Below, piece by piece: positions 11,199-23,788 of a DNA stretch of 64,000 nt. The position numbers were made by a program, and so were the translations under genes. Location: contig JALGQZ010000015.1 in the NCBI GenBank assembly GCA_023105745.1, forward strand, positions 15,846,499 through 15,910,498, written 5' to 3'. The notes beneath the pieces were generated by a model that saw nothing but the letters and a program-made list of their open reading frames with translations, searched no databases and was not told the DNA's origin. The first letter of the stretch is position 1. Every line of letters begins with the position of its first letter. The DNA comes from Austropuccinia psidii. Lineage: Eukaryota > Basidiomycota > Pucciniomycetes > Pucciniales > Sphaerophragmiaceae.

Positions 11199-11349
11199 TG
11201 GTTGAAATATCTTGCCAGAACGAGTAGTGGAAGCCAGAATATATAAATAGGAGGAATAAAGCAATATATCAGGGATAGTAAAGGAGAAATGTACAATAGA
11301 GCGATAATCAAGAAAAAATTGTTAGATGGAGAACGCTGCTGGCAGACGA

Positions 11350-11361
11350 AGGCCCATAACC
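11350..11361 (-). promoter_or_regulatory. Putative Copia primer-binding site
   Basis: The minus strand reads GGTTATGGGCCT directly after the 5' LTR. The position fits a primer-binding site; I cannot name the tRNA, and an internal tRNA fragment is possible. Confidence 0.45.
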
Positions 11362-11678
11362 TATTGTGATTTTATTCTAAAAGGCTATGTATTACTAATA
11401 TATTCTATCTACAAGTACGACTTCTTATATGTAAAAATTTTATTTGTTTTTTGATCTCCCCTTTGGAGTGCGTACCTGAAGTTTAGAAAAAAATTTAAAA
11501 TTTTATATCAGTAAAACATGCGAAGGAATTAATAAACAGATCTCCCCTGAGGATATTTGTTATTAATTCAGAGTTAGATGTTTTATACATGGAATATGTT
11601 ATGCTAGTTTGTGTGTATAGTCTTATTAGGTTTGTTTCGATATAAGCATATTTCAATTTGTATTGTGAAGATACAACA
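11362..11678 (-). repeat. Copia 5' LTR
   Basis: 317 bp; on the minus strand it runs from TGTTGTATC to ACAATA. It matches the 3' LTR apart from the 86-bp duplication and about three substitutions. The internal region begins GGTTATGGGCC at 11361 on the minus strand, the likely primer-binding site. Confidence 0.88.
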
Positions 11679-11683
11679 CTCCT

Positions 11684-12570
11684 GACGCATCAGAAACTCT
11701 ACAGAACCTGTATGGACCTCTGTATTTGACTTAATTATGAGGTATTGAGGTATAAATAAGCTTCTGTGTCTGTTTGAAACCTCATAATCATACTTATGGG
11801 ATAGTATCCCACTATAAGGCTGTATTGGCCAAACTGTGGGATTTTGACCTTAAAACAGCCATAGCTTTGTCAGTTTCTGAGATATCAACCTCAAGATTGG
11901 TTCAGTGTGTAGCCCTGAATGTGTTCTACACAATGGTACCTCATTTTATATGGTTATCATCAAAAATGGCAAAGTTATCCCATGTACAAGTTTTTTTTGT
12001 ACATATGTATGTTTTGGCCAAAAGCTGTATTGGGCTTGTTTTCCCCATAAATTTTGTTCTAGGTGAGATATGAGGAAATGAATGACACCATCAGATAGCC
12101 CTGATTGTGCCCTTTCCAAAAAGACCCCACTTTAGGTATCTCACACTAAAACTGTAGAAGTTAGATGGGAGGTGAATATTTTGTTCAACCTTATTTGGTC
12201 TGAATTTGACCATAACTTCAGTAATATTGGTGCTAGCCCAGTTTGGATGGTATCATTGGATAGCCCTGGCTTAGAGCTTTATTTTTCATACCCATTTTAT
12301 GGGGTTAAGCCTCTTACTCTGTACTTCAGATGAGAGGTGAAAATTAAGGTTTCTGCTCAGCAGTAGCTTTGAGCATGAATAACTTTGTTATTCTTTGTCC
12401 TATGGTGATGGGACTTACATTTTCAGAACAAGGTGAGTTTCATCTTTCTTTTGATACTTTTTGAGCAAATTTGGCTCATCTCCATGTTTTAGTGGTATCT
12501 TGGCTATACCATTGATTTATGGTATATTGGAAGCCATGCTTGTGCTCTGGTTTTGAGTCACAGGCTGACA
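11684..12570 (-). repeat. G1 5' LTR (family X), right part
   Basis: This continues the LTR broken at 6851; together the two parts give about 1420 bp, matching the 1436-bp solo copy. It ends CACAGGCTGACA at 12570, i.e. TGTCAGCCTGTG on the minus strand. The following 5 bp (CTCTA, 12571-12575) should be the G1 TSD, but the other end of G1 is truncated so this cannot be confirmed. Confidence 0.82.
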
Positions 12571-13327
12571 CTCTACAAGAGATATTTAAGGCTACAAAAG
12601 AAATTTCTTCAAGAGAAATTTCAATTGGAATTAATTAAGCAAAGAGCTGCAAGCAATCAATTAAAGAACAAAGTCTTTAAAAAGAATATTGAAGAGAAAA
12701 CATGCCCAAAAGTGACCAAAGTGCATTTGGAAACAAAGTGACAAAGTTTACAGTGATGAAAGATGCTTTAATTCACTTTTGGGGTGGTTCAGGGGTAAAA
12801 ATGATTATACTAGTTACAAACAATGATTATAGTGATTTTTTCACGTGGTTGAAAGGTTTCAAATTATTTAAGAAAGGTGGTTGGAATCTTTTATTGATTG
12901 GTTTGACAATGTTTAAACTAATTATAAAAGGAAAAGATTCTAACATGAAGAGAAAAGTGGGGCAAAGAAGACATTTTTTTATAGCCATCAATTTTCTTAC
13001 TCCAAAAGTAAAATTTACTCTTTTCAGTCGTGAAAAACAGTCTGACAACAGAAAAGCCAATTCTGGCATTAATGAACCCTGGTTTAGACCAAAAAAGGGC
13101 TGGTTTAAGCCATTTTTAGCCATTTTAGACCCTTAAATCAGCCATTACTATAGCAATACCTGGTCTAGAGCCTTCAAAACAAGTCAGAATGTGTGTAAGA
13201 GATGTAGAAACCAGTTAAACCTGTTTTTACTAACATTATTTTAACTTAAGGGTAGTTTTACCCTCTTGGCAGCAGTTAAAACCACCCTGGTTGGTATCAA
13301 AACCTCATCATCAATTGAGTCACAGAC
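12571..13327 (-). repeat. Family Z LTR copy 2, 3' part, minus orientation
   Basis: Reverse complement of the family Z LTR seen at 58118-59939. Its last ~220 bp lie beyond the G1 insertion at 12570 and are not in the window. It is split at 13327 by solo LTR Z1 and resumes at 15172. ORFs in it are chance frames. Confidence 0.8.
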
Positions 13328-15166
13328 TGTGAGCCTTAGAGGTAATTTCATATACCCAAAAGACCACAAATATAAAAAATAACATATTAATATAAATAAA
13401 ATAAATTTATTTATATTTTTAAAATAGAAATCAAAATATAAATATAAAATTATATTAAAAATAAAAAAATTAATTATAATTTAAAAATAAAAAATACATT
13501 AAATTTTGTAAATATAAAATTACATTTATACTTGAAAAAATTAAGTAAAAATGAAATTTTAACAAAATTGTGAAAAAATAAATAAATTTGGAAAAAAGTT
13601 AAATAAAATTTATCATAACTTTTTATCCAATAAATAAACATATAAAATTTATTTCACCATTGGATTCCTCATAAAAAATCAGGTGGGGTCACCTCTGAGT
13701 GAAATTCTTGTAACTCAACTCTAAATAAGCTTAAATTAAGTTTTTAGTATTTTCAATACAAAAGTTGAAAATCCTCAAAACCTTAATTTAATTCACACCA
13801 CATGTGGTGTTAACCATCAATTTTTGTGTTAAAATTGAGGTGTTGTGTTTAGTTTAGAAGTTATGAGGAATTGAAGTATTTTCAATTGAATTCAATTGAA
13901 ATGTCAAAATGTGCGCGTGTATTACATAAGTGAACTTTGATTTACATATGAGGTGTCAATTATTACTGTATTGTACTGTACAATTGAATTGAATTACATA
14001 TGTAAATTACAAGTATAATACATAATGAGGAATTAAAGGAAAAATAAATTGGAAAGATTAAATTTGGGGGGGAAAAGGAACTCCAGCTCTAAGGGGGAGC
14101 TAGACCCCCAAAATCCTTGCTGACAGGCGTGGGATGTCAAAATTCACGCAAAAGTTCATCACTTTTGGCCTGGAATTGAGTTACAGGGTCTGTGGACTCA
14201 ATTGATGATGAGGTTTTGATACCAACTGGGGTAGTTTTAGCTGTTGCCAAGAGGGTAAAACTACCCTTAAGATAAAACCATCATAGTAAAAACAGTTTTA
14301 ACTGGTTTCTACGTCTCTGAAACACATTCTGACGTGTTTTGAAGGCTCTAGGCCTGGTATTGCTATAGTAATGGCTGATTTAAGGGTCTAAAATGGCTAA
14401 AAATGGCTAAAAATGGCTTAAACCAGCCCTTTTTGGTCTAAACCAGGGTTCAATGATGCCATAATTGGCTTTTCTGTTGTCAGACTGTTTTTCACGACTG
14501 ACAAGAGTAAATTTTACTTTTGGAGTAAGAGAATTGATAGCTATAAAAGAATGTCTTCTTTGCCCCACTTTTCTCTTCATGTTAGAATCTTTTCCTTTTA
14601 TTAATTAGTTTAAAACTGTTAAACCAATCAATAAAAGATTCCAACCACCACTTTTAAATCATTTTAATCCTTTTAACCACGTGAAAAAATCATTATAATC
14701 ATTGTTTGTAACTCTTATAATCATTTTTACCCCTGAACCACCCCAAAAGTGAATTAAAGCATCTTTCATCACTGTAAACTTTGTCACTTTGTTTCCAAAT
14801 TCACTCTGGTCACTTTTGGGCGTGTTTTCTCTTTAATATTCTTTTTAAAGACTTTGTTCTTTAATTAATTGCTTGCAGTTCTTTGCTCAATTAATTCCAA
14901 TTGAAATTGCTCTTGAAGAAATTTCTTTTGTAGCCTTAAAATATCTCTTGTAGAGTATTTTTTGGATAAATTTTTATTGTTGGTAAAACAATAAATTTTT
15001 ATAATATTATTGTTTTATACTAATAAAGTTATAAACAATAAAATTGGCGTGTTTTCTCTTAAAAATAATATTTCATATTATTTTTAATTGATTTTTACCT
15101 TATACAAATTTTGAGGACAGGAAAAGTACTTGATTTTTAATCAAAGTTTCATATCCGCACCTTACA
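13328..15166 (+). repeat. Solo gypsy LTR Z1 (family Z), TSD CAGAC
   Basis: It runs TGTGAGCCTTAGAGG ... CACCTTACA, 1839 bp, flanked by CAGAC at 13323-13327 and 15167-15171. Removing it rejoins the minus-strand Z2 LTR exactly (GAGTCA-CAGAC-CCTGTGACTC). No primer-binding site follows, so it is a solo LTR. Its orientation is opposite to Z2 and Z3. Confidence 0.92.
14542..14549 (+). promoter_or_regulatory. TATA box of family Z LTR
   Basis: TATAAAAG in the context GATAGC-TATAAAAG-AATGTCTTC, conserved in the G4 5' LTR at 59320-59327 and in the minus copies. It is the likely LTR core promoter, with transcription starting about 30 bp downstream near TTGCCCCACTTTTC. Confidence 0.55.
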
Positions 15167-15171
15167 CAGAC

Positions 15172-16031
15172 CCTGTGACTCAATTCCAGGCCAAAAGTGA
15201 TGAACTTGTGCATGAATTTTGACATCTCACACCTGTCAGCAAGGATTTTGGGGGTCTGGCTCCCCCTTAGAGCTAGAGTTCCTTTTCCCCCCCAATTTCA
15301 ATCTTTCCAATTTATTTTTTCCTTTAATTCCTCATCATGTATTATACTTATAATTTACATATGTAATTCAATTTAATTGTACAGTACAATACAGTAATAA
15401 TTGATACCTCATATTTAAATCAAAGTTCACTTATGTAATACACACGCACATTTTGACATTTCAATTGAATTCAATTGAAAATACTTCAATTCCTCATAAC
15501 TTATAAGCTAAACACAACACCTCAATTTTAACACAAAAATTGATGGTTAACACCACATGTGGTGTGAATTAAGTTAAAGCTTTGAGAATTTTCAACTTTT
15601 GTATTGAAAATACTAAAAACTTAATTTAAGCTTCTTTAGAGTTGAGTGACAAAAATTTCACTCAGAGGTGACCCCACCTAATTTTTTATGAGGAATCAAA
15701 TGGTGAGATAATTTTTATATTTTTATCTATTGGATAAAAAGTTATAGTATATTTTATATAAATCTTTACCAAAAATATTTTATTTTCATAATTTTTATTA
15801 AAAATTCATTTTTACATAATTTTTACAAGTAAAAATGAATTTTCATAATTTTAGTTTTTATTGTAATTTTATTTTTGAATTATAATTAAGTTTTGATTTT
15901 TAAATATAAATTTGTATTTTATATTTCAATTTTTATTTTTATAATATAAATAAATTTATTTTATTTATATTTGTATTTTAGTTTATCATTTGTGGTCTTT
16001 TGGGTATATAAAAATACCTCTAAGGCTCACA
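15172..16031 (-). repeat. Family Z LTR copy 2, 5' part, minus orientation
   Basis: This continues Z2 after the Z1 insertion and ends ...TAAGGCTCACA at 16031, the reverse complement of the LTR start TGTGAGCCTTA. It is about as diverged from G4's LTR as Z1 is. Confidence 0.85.
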
Positions 16032-16272
16032 GCAACAGAAACCAAAGCATTTTTAATGATCACATTTGGAAACTCAAATTGATGAAGGAATCAGATAAAC
16101 CTCCAGATAATCTCCCAAAATCTGAAAACTCATTCTTCAAAATGGTTCAGAGCCTTCTTTACCCCTCCAATCCAATCATACCTTTTTGGGAGAATTTTAT
16201 GTTTTAATCCATTAGTTTAGTCTCATATGATGTGATTGCACCCAAATCATATGTGGCACCAACATCAAATCT
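16032..16272. other. Unassigned spacer
   Basis: No match to the LTR families, no convincing ORF. It may be the diverged 5' part of the family Y LTR whose 3' part follows. Confidence 0.3.
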
Positions 16273-16895
16273 GCTTATATATAAATCTTTTATATTATAA
16301 AAGACCAAAGGTAAGATTTATTATAATCATCAATCTTGACATGATTACTCCAATTGTTTAATTGTTTTTATTATATTTCTCTATAAATCTTATTTTCCTC
16401 ATAAAATTAAGAATATTTGTAATTTCTCTTATTTTCTTTTTTGCAAATACAATTTAAATAAGTTTTATTTACATTTTTTGGTGTAAAATGTTTTGAAATT
16501 ATCATATTAAGTGTTAAAATTAGGTTATTTTATTTTCTATAATAATTTCTCTCTATTATTACTCCTAATAATTCTTTCATCAATATAAATAGTATTTACA
16601 TTAATATTGGTAATATTATTGTTATTGATTGTTTTTTATTATTAAAAAACTATTTTTTACACCTTTATTATTTGTGGTTAACAATAATAAAGAGCCTTAG
16701 ATATATTAATTATTATATATTGATATATTCATTTTTGTTATATTATATTTTATAATATAATAATTTTACGCCATAATTATAATAATTCTTTATCATTATA
16801 AGTATTCTTTATTTATTTATTCAATAAGGAAATTCATAGCACAATAAGTGAAATATTTATAATCTTCACTTATTGTTTCATAGTCAAACCTTACA
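16273..16895 (+). repeat. 3' part of a family Y LTR
   Basis: From TTATATATAAATC onward it follows the same order as the solo LTR 1272-3296 (AAAGACCAAAGG, TTACTCC-type segments, TTTGGTGTAAAATG, AATAATAAAGAG) and ends CAAACCTTACA at 16895. No primer-binding site follows. The 5' part is missing or too diverged to see. Confidence 0.7.
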
Positions 16896-17280
16896 TTAAT
16901 CAACTGCAGAAAAACCCAAGGGGGAGAAAGAGGGGCTGTTATATGTGAGAATCCACCAGCCCTGATCAAGAGAGTGAATTTTCTTGAGAGGAGTCACTGA
17001 TTGGATTGATTTGGATCATAAAGCACCTGTATGTATGTACAGGGTATGTAAAAGAGGTGGAGTGGAGCTGGGTTATGATACAGTTTAAGACTTGTGAAGC
17101 CAAAACTGTATTTGGTGAATCCAAACTGTGCAGGTGCTGACAGGCTGTATTGATGAACCAGACTGTATTCATGTTTCAGAAAGGAATATTTCTAAAACTG
17201 AAAGCTGATACACACACCAGACTTTCTGGTTTGAGGTGTGTGAGTGGGTTTGAGGTTGAATACCTTTACCCCTGAATAGT
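16896..17280. other. Unassigned sequence, target of Z3
   Basis: About 385 bp without recognisable gene or repeat; it continues after the Z3 insertion at 19110. The 68-codon minus frame within it has no features that suggest a protein. Confidence 0.35.
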
Positions 17281-19104
17281 TGTAAGGTGTGGATATGAAA
17301 CTATGATTACAAATCAAGTACTTTTCCTGTCCTCAAAGTTTTTATAAGGTAAAAATCAATTAAAAATAGTAAGAAATATTATTTTCAAGAGAAAATACAC
17401 CGATTTTATTGTTTATAGCTTTATTAGTATAAAACAATAATATTATAAAGACTTATTGTTTTACCAAAAATAAATGTTTATCCAAAAATACTCTACAAGA
17501 GATATTTAAGGCTACAAAAGAAATTTCTTCAAGAGCAATTTCAATTGAAATTAATTGAGAAAAGAACTGCAAGCAATTAATTAAAGAACAAAGTCTTTAA
17601 ACAGAATATTAAAGAGCAAACACGCCCAAAAGTGAACAGAGTGAATTTGGAAACAAAGTGACAAAGTTAACAGTGATGAAAGATGCTTTAATTCACTTTT
17701 GGGGTGGGTCAGGGGTAAAAATGATTATAAGAGTTACAAACAATGATTAGAATGATTTTTTCACGTGGTTAAAAGGCTTAAAATTATTTAAAGATGGTGG
17801 TTGGAATCTTTTATTGATTGGTTTAACAGTGTTTAAACTAATTATAAAAGGAAAAGATTCTAACATGAAGAGAAAAGTGGGGCAAAGAAGACATTTTTTA
17901 TAGCCATCAATTTTCTTACTACAAAAGTAATGTTTACTCTCTTCAGTCGTTAAAGAAAGTCTGACAACATAAAAGCCAATTATAGCATCATTGAACCCTG
18001 GTTTACACCAAAAAAGGGCTGGTTTAAGCCATTTTTAGCCAATTTAGACCCTTAAATCACCCATTACTATAGCAATACCTGGTCTAGAGCCTTCAAAACA
18101 CGTCAGAATGTGTGTAAGGGGCGTAGGAACCAGTTAAAACTTTTTTTACTAACATTATTTTAACTTAAGGGTAGTTTTACCCTCTTGGCAGCAGTTAAAA
18201 CCACCCTGGTTGGTATCAAAACCTCATCATCAATTGAGTCACAGACCCTGTGACTCAATTCCAGGCCAAAATTGATGAAATTTTGTGTGGATTTTGACAT
18301 CCCACACCAGTCAGCAAGGACTTTGGGGGTCTGGCTCCCCCTTAGAGCTAGAGTTCCTTTTCCCCCCCAATTTCAATCTTTGCAATTTATTTTTTCCTTT
18401 AATTCCTCATCATGTATTATACTTATAATTTACATATGTAATTCAATTGAATTGTACAGTACAATACAGTAATAATTGATACCTCATATGTAAATCAAAG
18501 TTCACTTATGTAATACACGCGCACATTTTGACATTTCAATTGAATTCAATTGAAAATACTTCAATTCCTCATAACTTCTAAACTAAACACAACACCTCAA
18601 TTTTAACACAAAAATTGATGGTTAACACCACATGTGGTGTTAATCAAATTAAATTTTTAAGGATTTTCAACTTTTGTATTGAAAATACTAAGAACTTAAT
18701 TTAAGCTTATTTAGAGTTGAGTTCCAAAAATTTCACTCAGAGGTGACCCCACCTAATTTTTTATGAGGAATCAAATGGTGAGATAATTTTATATGTTTAT
18801 TTATTGGATAAAAAGTTATAATATATATTATATAGCTTTTTACCAAAAATATTTTAATTTCACAATTTTTATTAAAAATTCATTTTTACTTAAATTTTAC
18901 AAGTAAAGATATAATTTCATAATTTTAATTTTTATTGTAATTTTATTTTTAAATTATAATTAAATTTTGATTTTTAAATATAAATTTGTATTTATATTTT
19001 AATTTTTATTTTCATAATCTAAATAAATTTATTTTATTTATATTTATGTCTTAATTTATCTTTTGTGATCTTTTGGGTATATGAAAATACCTCTAAGGCT
19101 CACA
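17281..19104 (-). repeat. Solo gypsy LTR Z3 (family Z), TSD ATAGT
   Basis: 1824 bp. On the minus strand it runs from TGTGAGCCTTAGAGG at 19104 to CACCTTACA at 17281. ATAGT at 17276-17280 and 19105-19109 is a perfect TSD. Together with Z1 it forms a ~1.8-kb inverted repeat separated by 2.1 kb. Confidence 0.92.
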
Positions 19105-19109
19105 ATAGT

Positions 19110-19309
19110 GGCTGTGACAGAGAGGGGTTTAGGGGCTACTGGAGTTCAGCTCCTTATCTTCCCCAAAGCCCCCAATCCCTATAGTCCCCTGTGGAGATTC
19201 TTTGGTGATAAATACCACCATCAAAAGACCTCTATTTCCAAGCTGGGAAGGGTACAGCTTAAGGAAATTTTCCAGGAATTCACACAGGCATCGGGCTTGT
19301 TAATACATG
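19110..19309. other. Unassigned sequence, right flank of Z3
   Basis: Continuation of the 16896-17280 sequence. It contains a C-rich stretch (CCCCAAAGCCCCCAATCCC) but no recognisable gene. Confidence 0.35.
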
Positions 19310-20407
19310 TTTCCAAATTAAAGAAAAAAGGAATTTGGAAGATTATTTTTTTGGAGAAAAATTAATCTTGGCTCCAAGGGTACCAGACTCACCCAAACTC
19401 CTTTCTGACAGTCATGGGATGTCAAAATTCACACAATACTACATCACCTTTGGCTTGGAATTGAGTCATAGGGTCTGTCACTCCATTGATGATGAGGTTT
19501 TGATGCTAAACACAGCAGTTTTAACCAGTTTCAAGAGGGTAAAACTACCCTTAAGCTCAAAGAAACTCAATAAAAACAGTTTTAACTGGCTTTAAGGTCT
19601 CTGACACACATTCTGACATATATTGGAGGCTTAAAACCAACTATTATTCTAGCAATGGCTAAATCCACCCTTTTTTGGTCCAACCCAGGGTTCAATGATT
19701 CCATGATTTCCTTTCCTGTTTTAAGTGTGTTTATCATTACTGATTATAGTAAATTTCACTTTTTAAGGAAGAGAATTGGTAGCTATAAAAGAATGTCTTT
19801 GCCCCACCTTTTTCTTCATGTTAGAATCTTTTTGTTTTATAATTAGTTTAAACACTGTTAAAACAATCAATAAAAGATTCTAACCACTGCCTTTCAATTA
19901 TTTTCATGAATTTAACCATGTTAAAATATCATTGAAATCATCTCCTGTAACTCATTTTAGTTGTTTTACCCTTGAACCACCCCAAAAGTGAATTAAAGCA
20001 TCTCTTATCACTAATACCTTTTTTGTTGTGTTTCCAAATTGACTCTGCTCACTTTTGAGCATGCTTCCTCTTTAATATTACTTTTAGAGACTTTGTTTCC
20101 ATATCAATATCTTTAATCTCTTTCCTAAATTGATTTCAATTGGAATTGCTCTTGAAGAAATTTCTCTTGTATCCAAAAAAACCTTTTGTATAGTATTTTT
20201 GGATGAATTTTCATTCTTGGTAGAACAATTAATCTTTATAATAACATTATTTCATATAATAACAAGGTTAAAAACAATAATTCTTTGTGGTTTTTTCTCT
20301 AAAAGCTCTTAAAATCACTCTTTTCTGCATAATTTTACCTTAAACAAATTTTTAAGTACAGGAAAAGTACTACATTTTCAGTCAAATCTTCATATCCACA
20401 CTTTACA
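19310..20407 (+). repeat. Old, 5'-truncated family Z LTR, plus orientation
   Basis: Diverged but collinear with the 3' half of the Z LTR: GGGATGTCAAAATTCACAC, GATGATGAGGTTTTGAT, GCTATAAAAGAATGTCTT, CACCCCAAAAGTGAATTAAAG, ending CATATCCACACTTTACA at 20407. It is much more diverged than Z1-Z3, hence an older copy. Confidence 0.7.
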
Positions 20408-20711
20408 AATCCAATGGTAAAATAATTTCTATATGTTAATTTATTGGAGAATAATTTAAGACAAGTTTTATTAATCTATTTCTAATATTTTTCATTAAAA
20501 ATTTATTTTTACTTAATTATTTCAAGAAAAAATATATCTTTACATTTTTTTAAGATTAAAGTTTAATATAAATTTATTACTGAAATTTCATGATAATTTT
20601 TTTTTATTCAAATTTTATGTTTATTTTGAAAAATAAATTTATTATTCATAATTATAAACTACCTTAATTTTTTGTGGTCTTTTGGGTAAATGAAAATACC
20701 TCTAACGATCA
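20408..20711 (-). repeat. Old family Z LTR 5' end, minus orientation
   Basis: It begins AATCCAATGGTAAAATAA, the reverse complement of the region around position 320 of the Z LTR, and ends TTTTGGGTAAATGAAAATACCTCTAACGATCACA, the reverse complement of the LTR start. Only the first ~300 bp of the LTR are present. Confidence 0.65.
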
Positions 20712-22206
20712 CATACATGATGTTGAAATGAAAGTTACAACCCATTTTTTTTCCCCATAAGCAAATAAAAGAGGTTCAAGGTGACTTTTTTGGTCAACTT
20801 TTATCACTATAAAACCTTCCCCAATTTTTTTTTTTGGTCTTCAAAATTAATTTAAGGATACCCCTTGGATTTGTTTCATTATTTATCCAAAAAATGGGTT
20901 TTAGATATCAATTTCTTTGGGTGAGGTTTTTTTTTTTCCAAATTCTGACTTTGGCAGCCAATTTGCCCCCAATATCAAAAATTAATATCACTATTATTAT
21001 TATTAATATTAAATGCCATAGGCTTCAGTTTGGGTTCACTTGTCTTTCCAGGGAAAAATTGCATTTTGGCATCAATTTATGTTATAGAATTGCTAAATTG
21101 ACATTGGATGAAGGTCTTGTGCATGGCTCCAGTGTCCATTGAGACAATTTCTGGAATAAGCTTATGGTAAGCTCATGATAATAATATTAGGTTTTATAAT
21201 TGAGAATATATTTTTTTCAATCAAGTAAATAAAATGATAGATTAATTTGAATCAATATATAAATAAGAAATAATTAATTATTATTCAAGATTGTGCTATG
21301 AAACTTCAAGTCAGAAATTGAATGTATTATGATTATATTGTTTGTTTTTAGTCTTTTTATTTCTGAATATAAATAAATTCCATTTCATGGGAGTAGGAAA
21401 TTTCATTTTAAAAGGGGTAAAAGACAAAATGTCTTCTTTAGAATAAGAAAACATGAGGAATTGAAGCTTAAATATACTAAAGATTCTTCTCCAGTAGCAC
21501 ATTTACTGGTCAATAGACAGAGCATATTTTTGAAATTTTTTGATGGCAGTCTATCTTGTTTTTCATTTTTTGTTTAGTAAAAATAATCAAGTCAATTTTC
21601 AAGATTTTCTTTTATGATATTTCTATTTTTTCATACAAATTATCCTTTCTATTTATTTGGTAAAAAGGTAGTTTTGTTTCAATTTTAGAACTTATCCAGT
21701 TTGATATTGAGGACCATTATTGATTCTTGCTATTTTAGGATTATAATTTGAGTGATTGATTTAAAATTTCAAGTTATTATTGATTAAGGACCTTTAAATT
21801 TGTTTTTGGGTAAGATCGATTGGAGAAATTGAAGTCGACCAAAAATTAAAAAACTGTTTTGAAAACTCTTTAAGAAACTGATTTTTTAAATTCAATTAAA
21901 GTTTAAGTCTCCTTAGCTTAGTCCGCCTTGGCCTTGGGCATTGGTCATCAATCTCTCTCTGTATAAACCTTAATCGATCGACTTATGTCATAAATCTTAA
22001 AAATTAAAATCAAAATTTTTAAATCTTCCTCCCAAGGATCTCCTCCAAGGATTTATTGCTTGCTTCCGAGGCGTTCCTTCTCAAGGACTTCATCCCTTGG
22101 ATCTTTACCAACACAATCTCACTTGATTTTGACCATCAACTTTTTCTATTCGTTGTTGGCATTCAGCTAATCAATTCCTTGGATTCCAATCTGATCCTAC
22201 AAAGAA
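20712..22206. other. Upstream region of the dehydrogenase gene
   Basis: AT-rich to about 21900, then a C/T-rich leader before the ATG (CTCCTCCAAGG, CCTTCTCAAGG, CAATCTCACTTG). No second gene is evident. The short frames at 20834-21142 and 21311-21502 show no recognisable protein. The promoter should lie here, but I cannot place a TATA box or start site with confidence. Confidence 0.4.

Positions 22207-23788
<1,582 letters not shown>

Larger units (their letters stand above)
6847..11683 (-). mobile_element. Ty1/Copia retrotransposon, TSD CTCCT
   Basis: The element proper spans 6852-11678 and is flanked by CTCCT at 6847-6851 and 11679-11683, a perfect 5-bp TSD that restores the family X LTR when removed. 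Order on the minus strand is 5' LTR (11678-11362), gag, protease, integrase, RT, RNase H, 3' LTR (7254-6852). Integrase before RT is the Copia order. The internal region looks clearly more GC-rich than its neighbours. Over the shared part I count about three differences between the two LTRs, implying a recent insertion, yet pol carries three in-frame stops and a frameshift. Confidence 0.92.

Noticed and set aside
12553..13136. Lys-rich plus-strand ORFs in the Z2 LTR
   Set aside because: They lie within an LTR read in antisense, are not kept in Z3 or Z1, and have no protein features.
13328..15166. Z1 as a complete retrotransposon
   Set aside because: A single LTR with TSD on both sides and no primer-binding site or internal region; it is solo.
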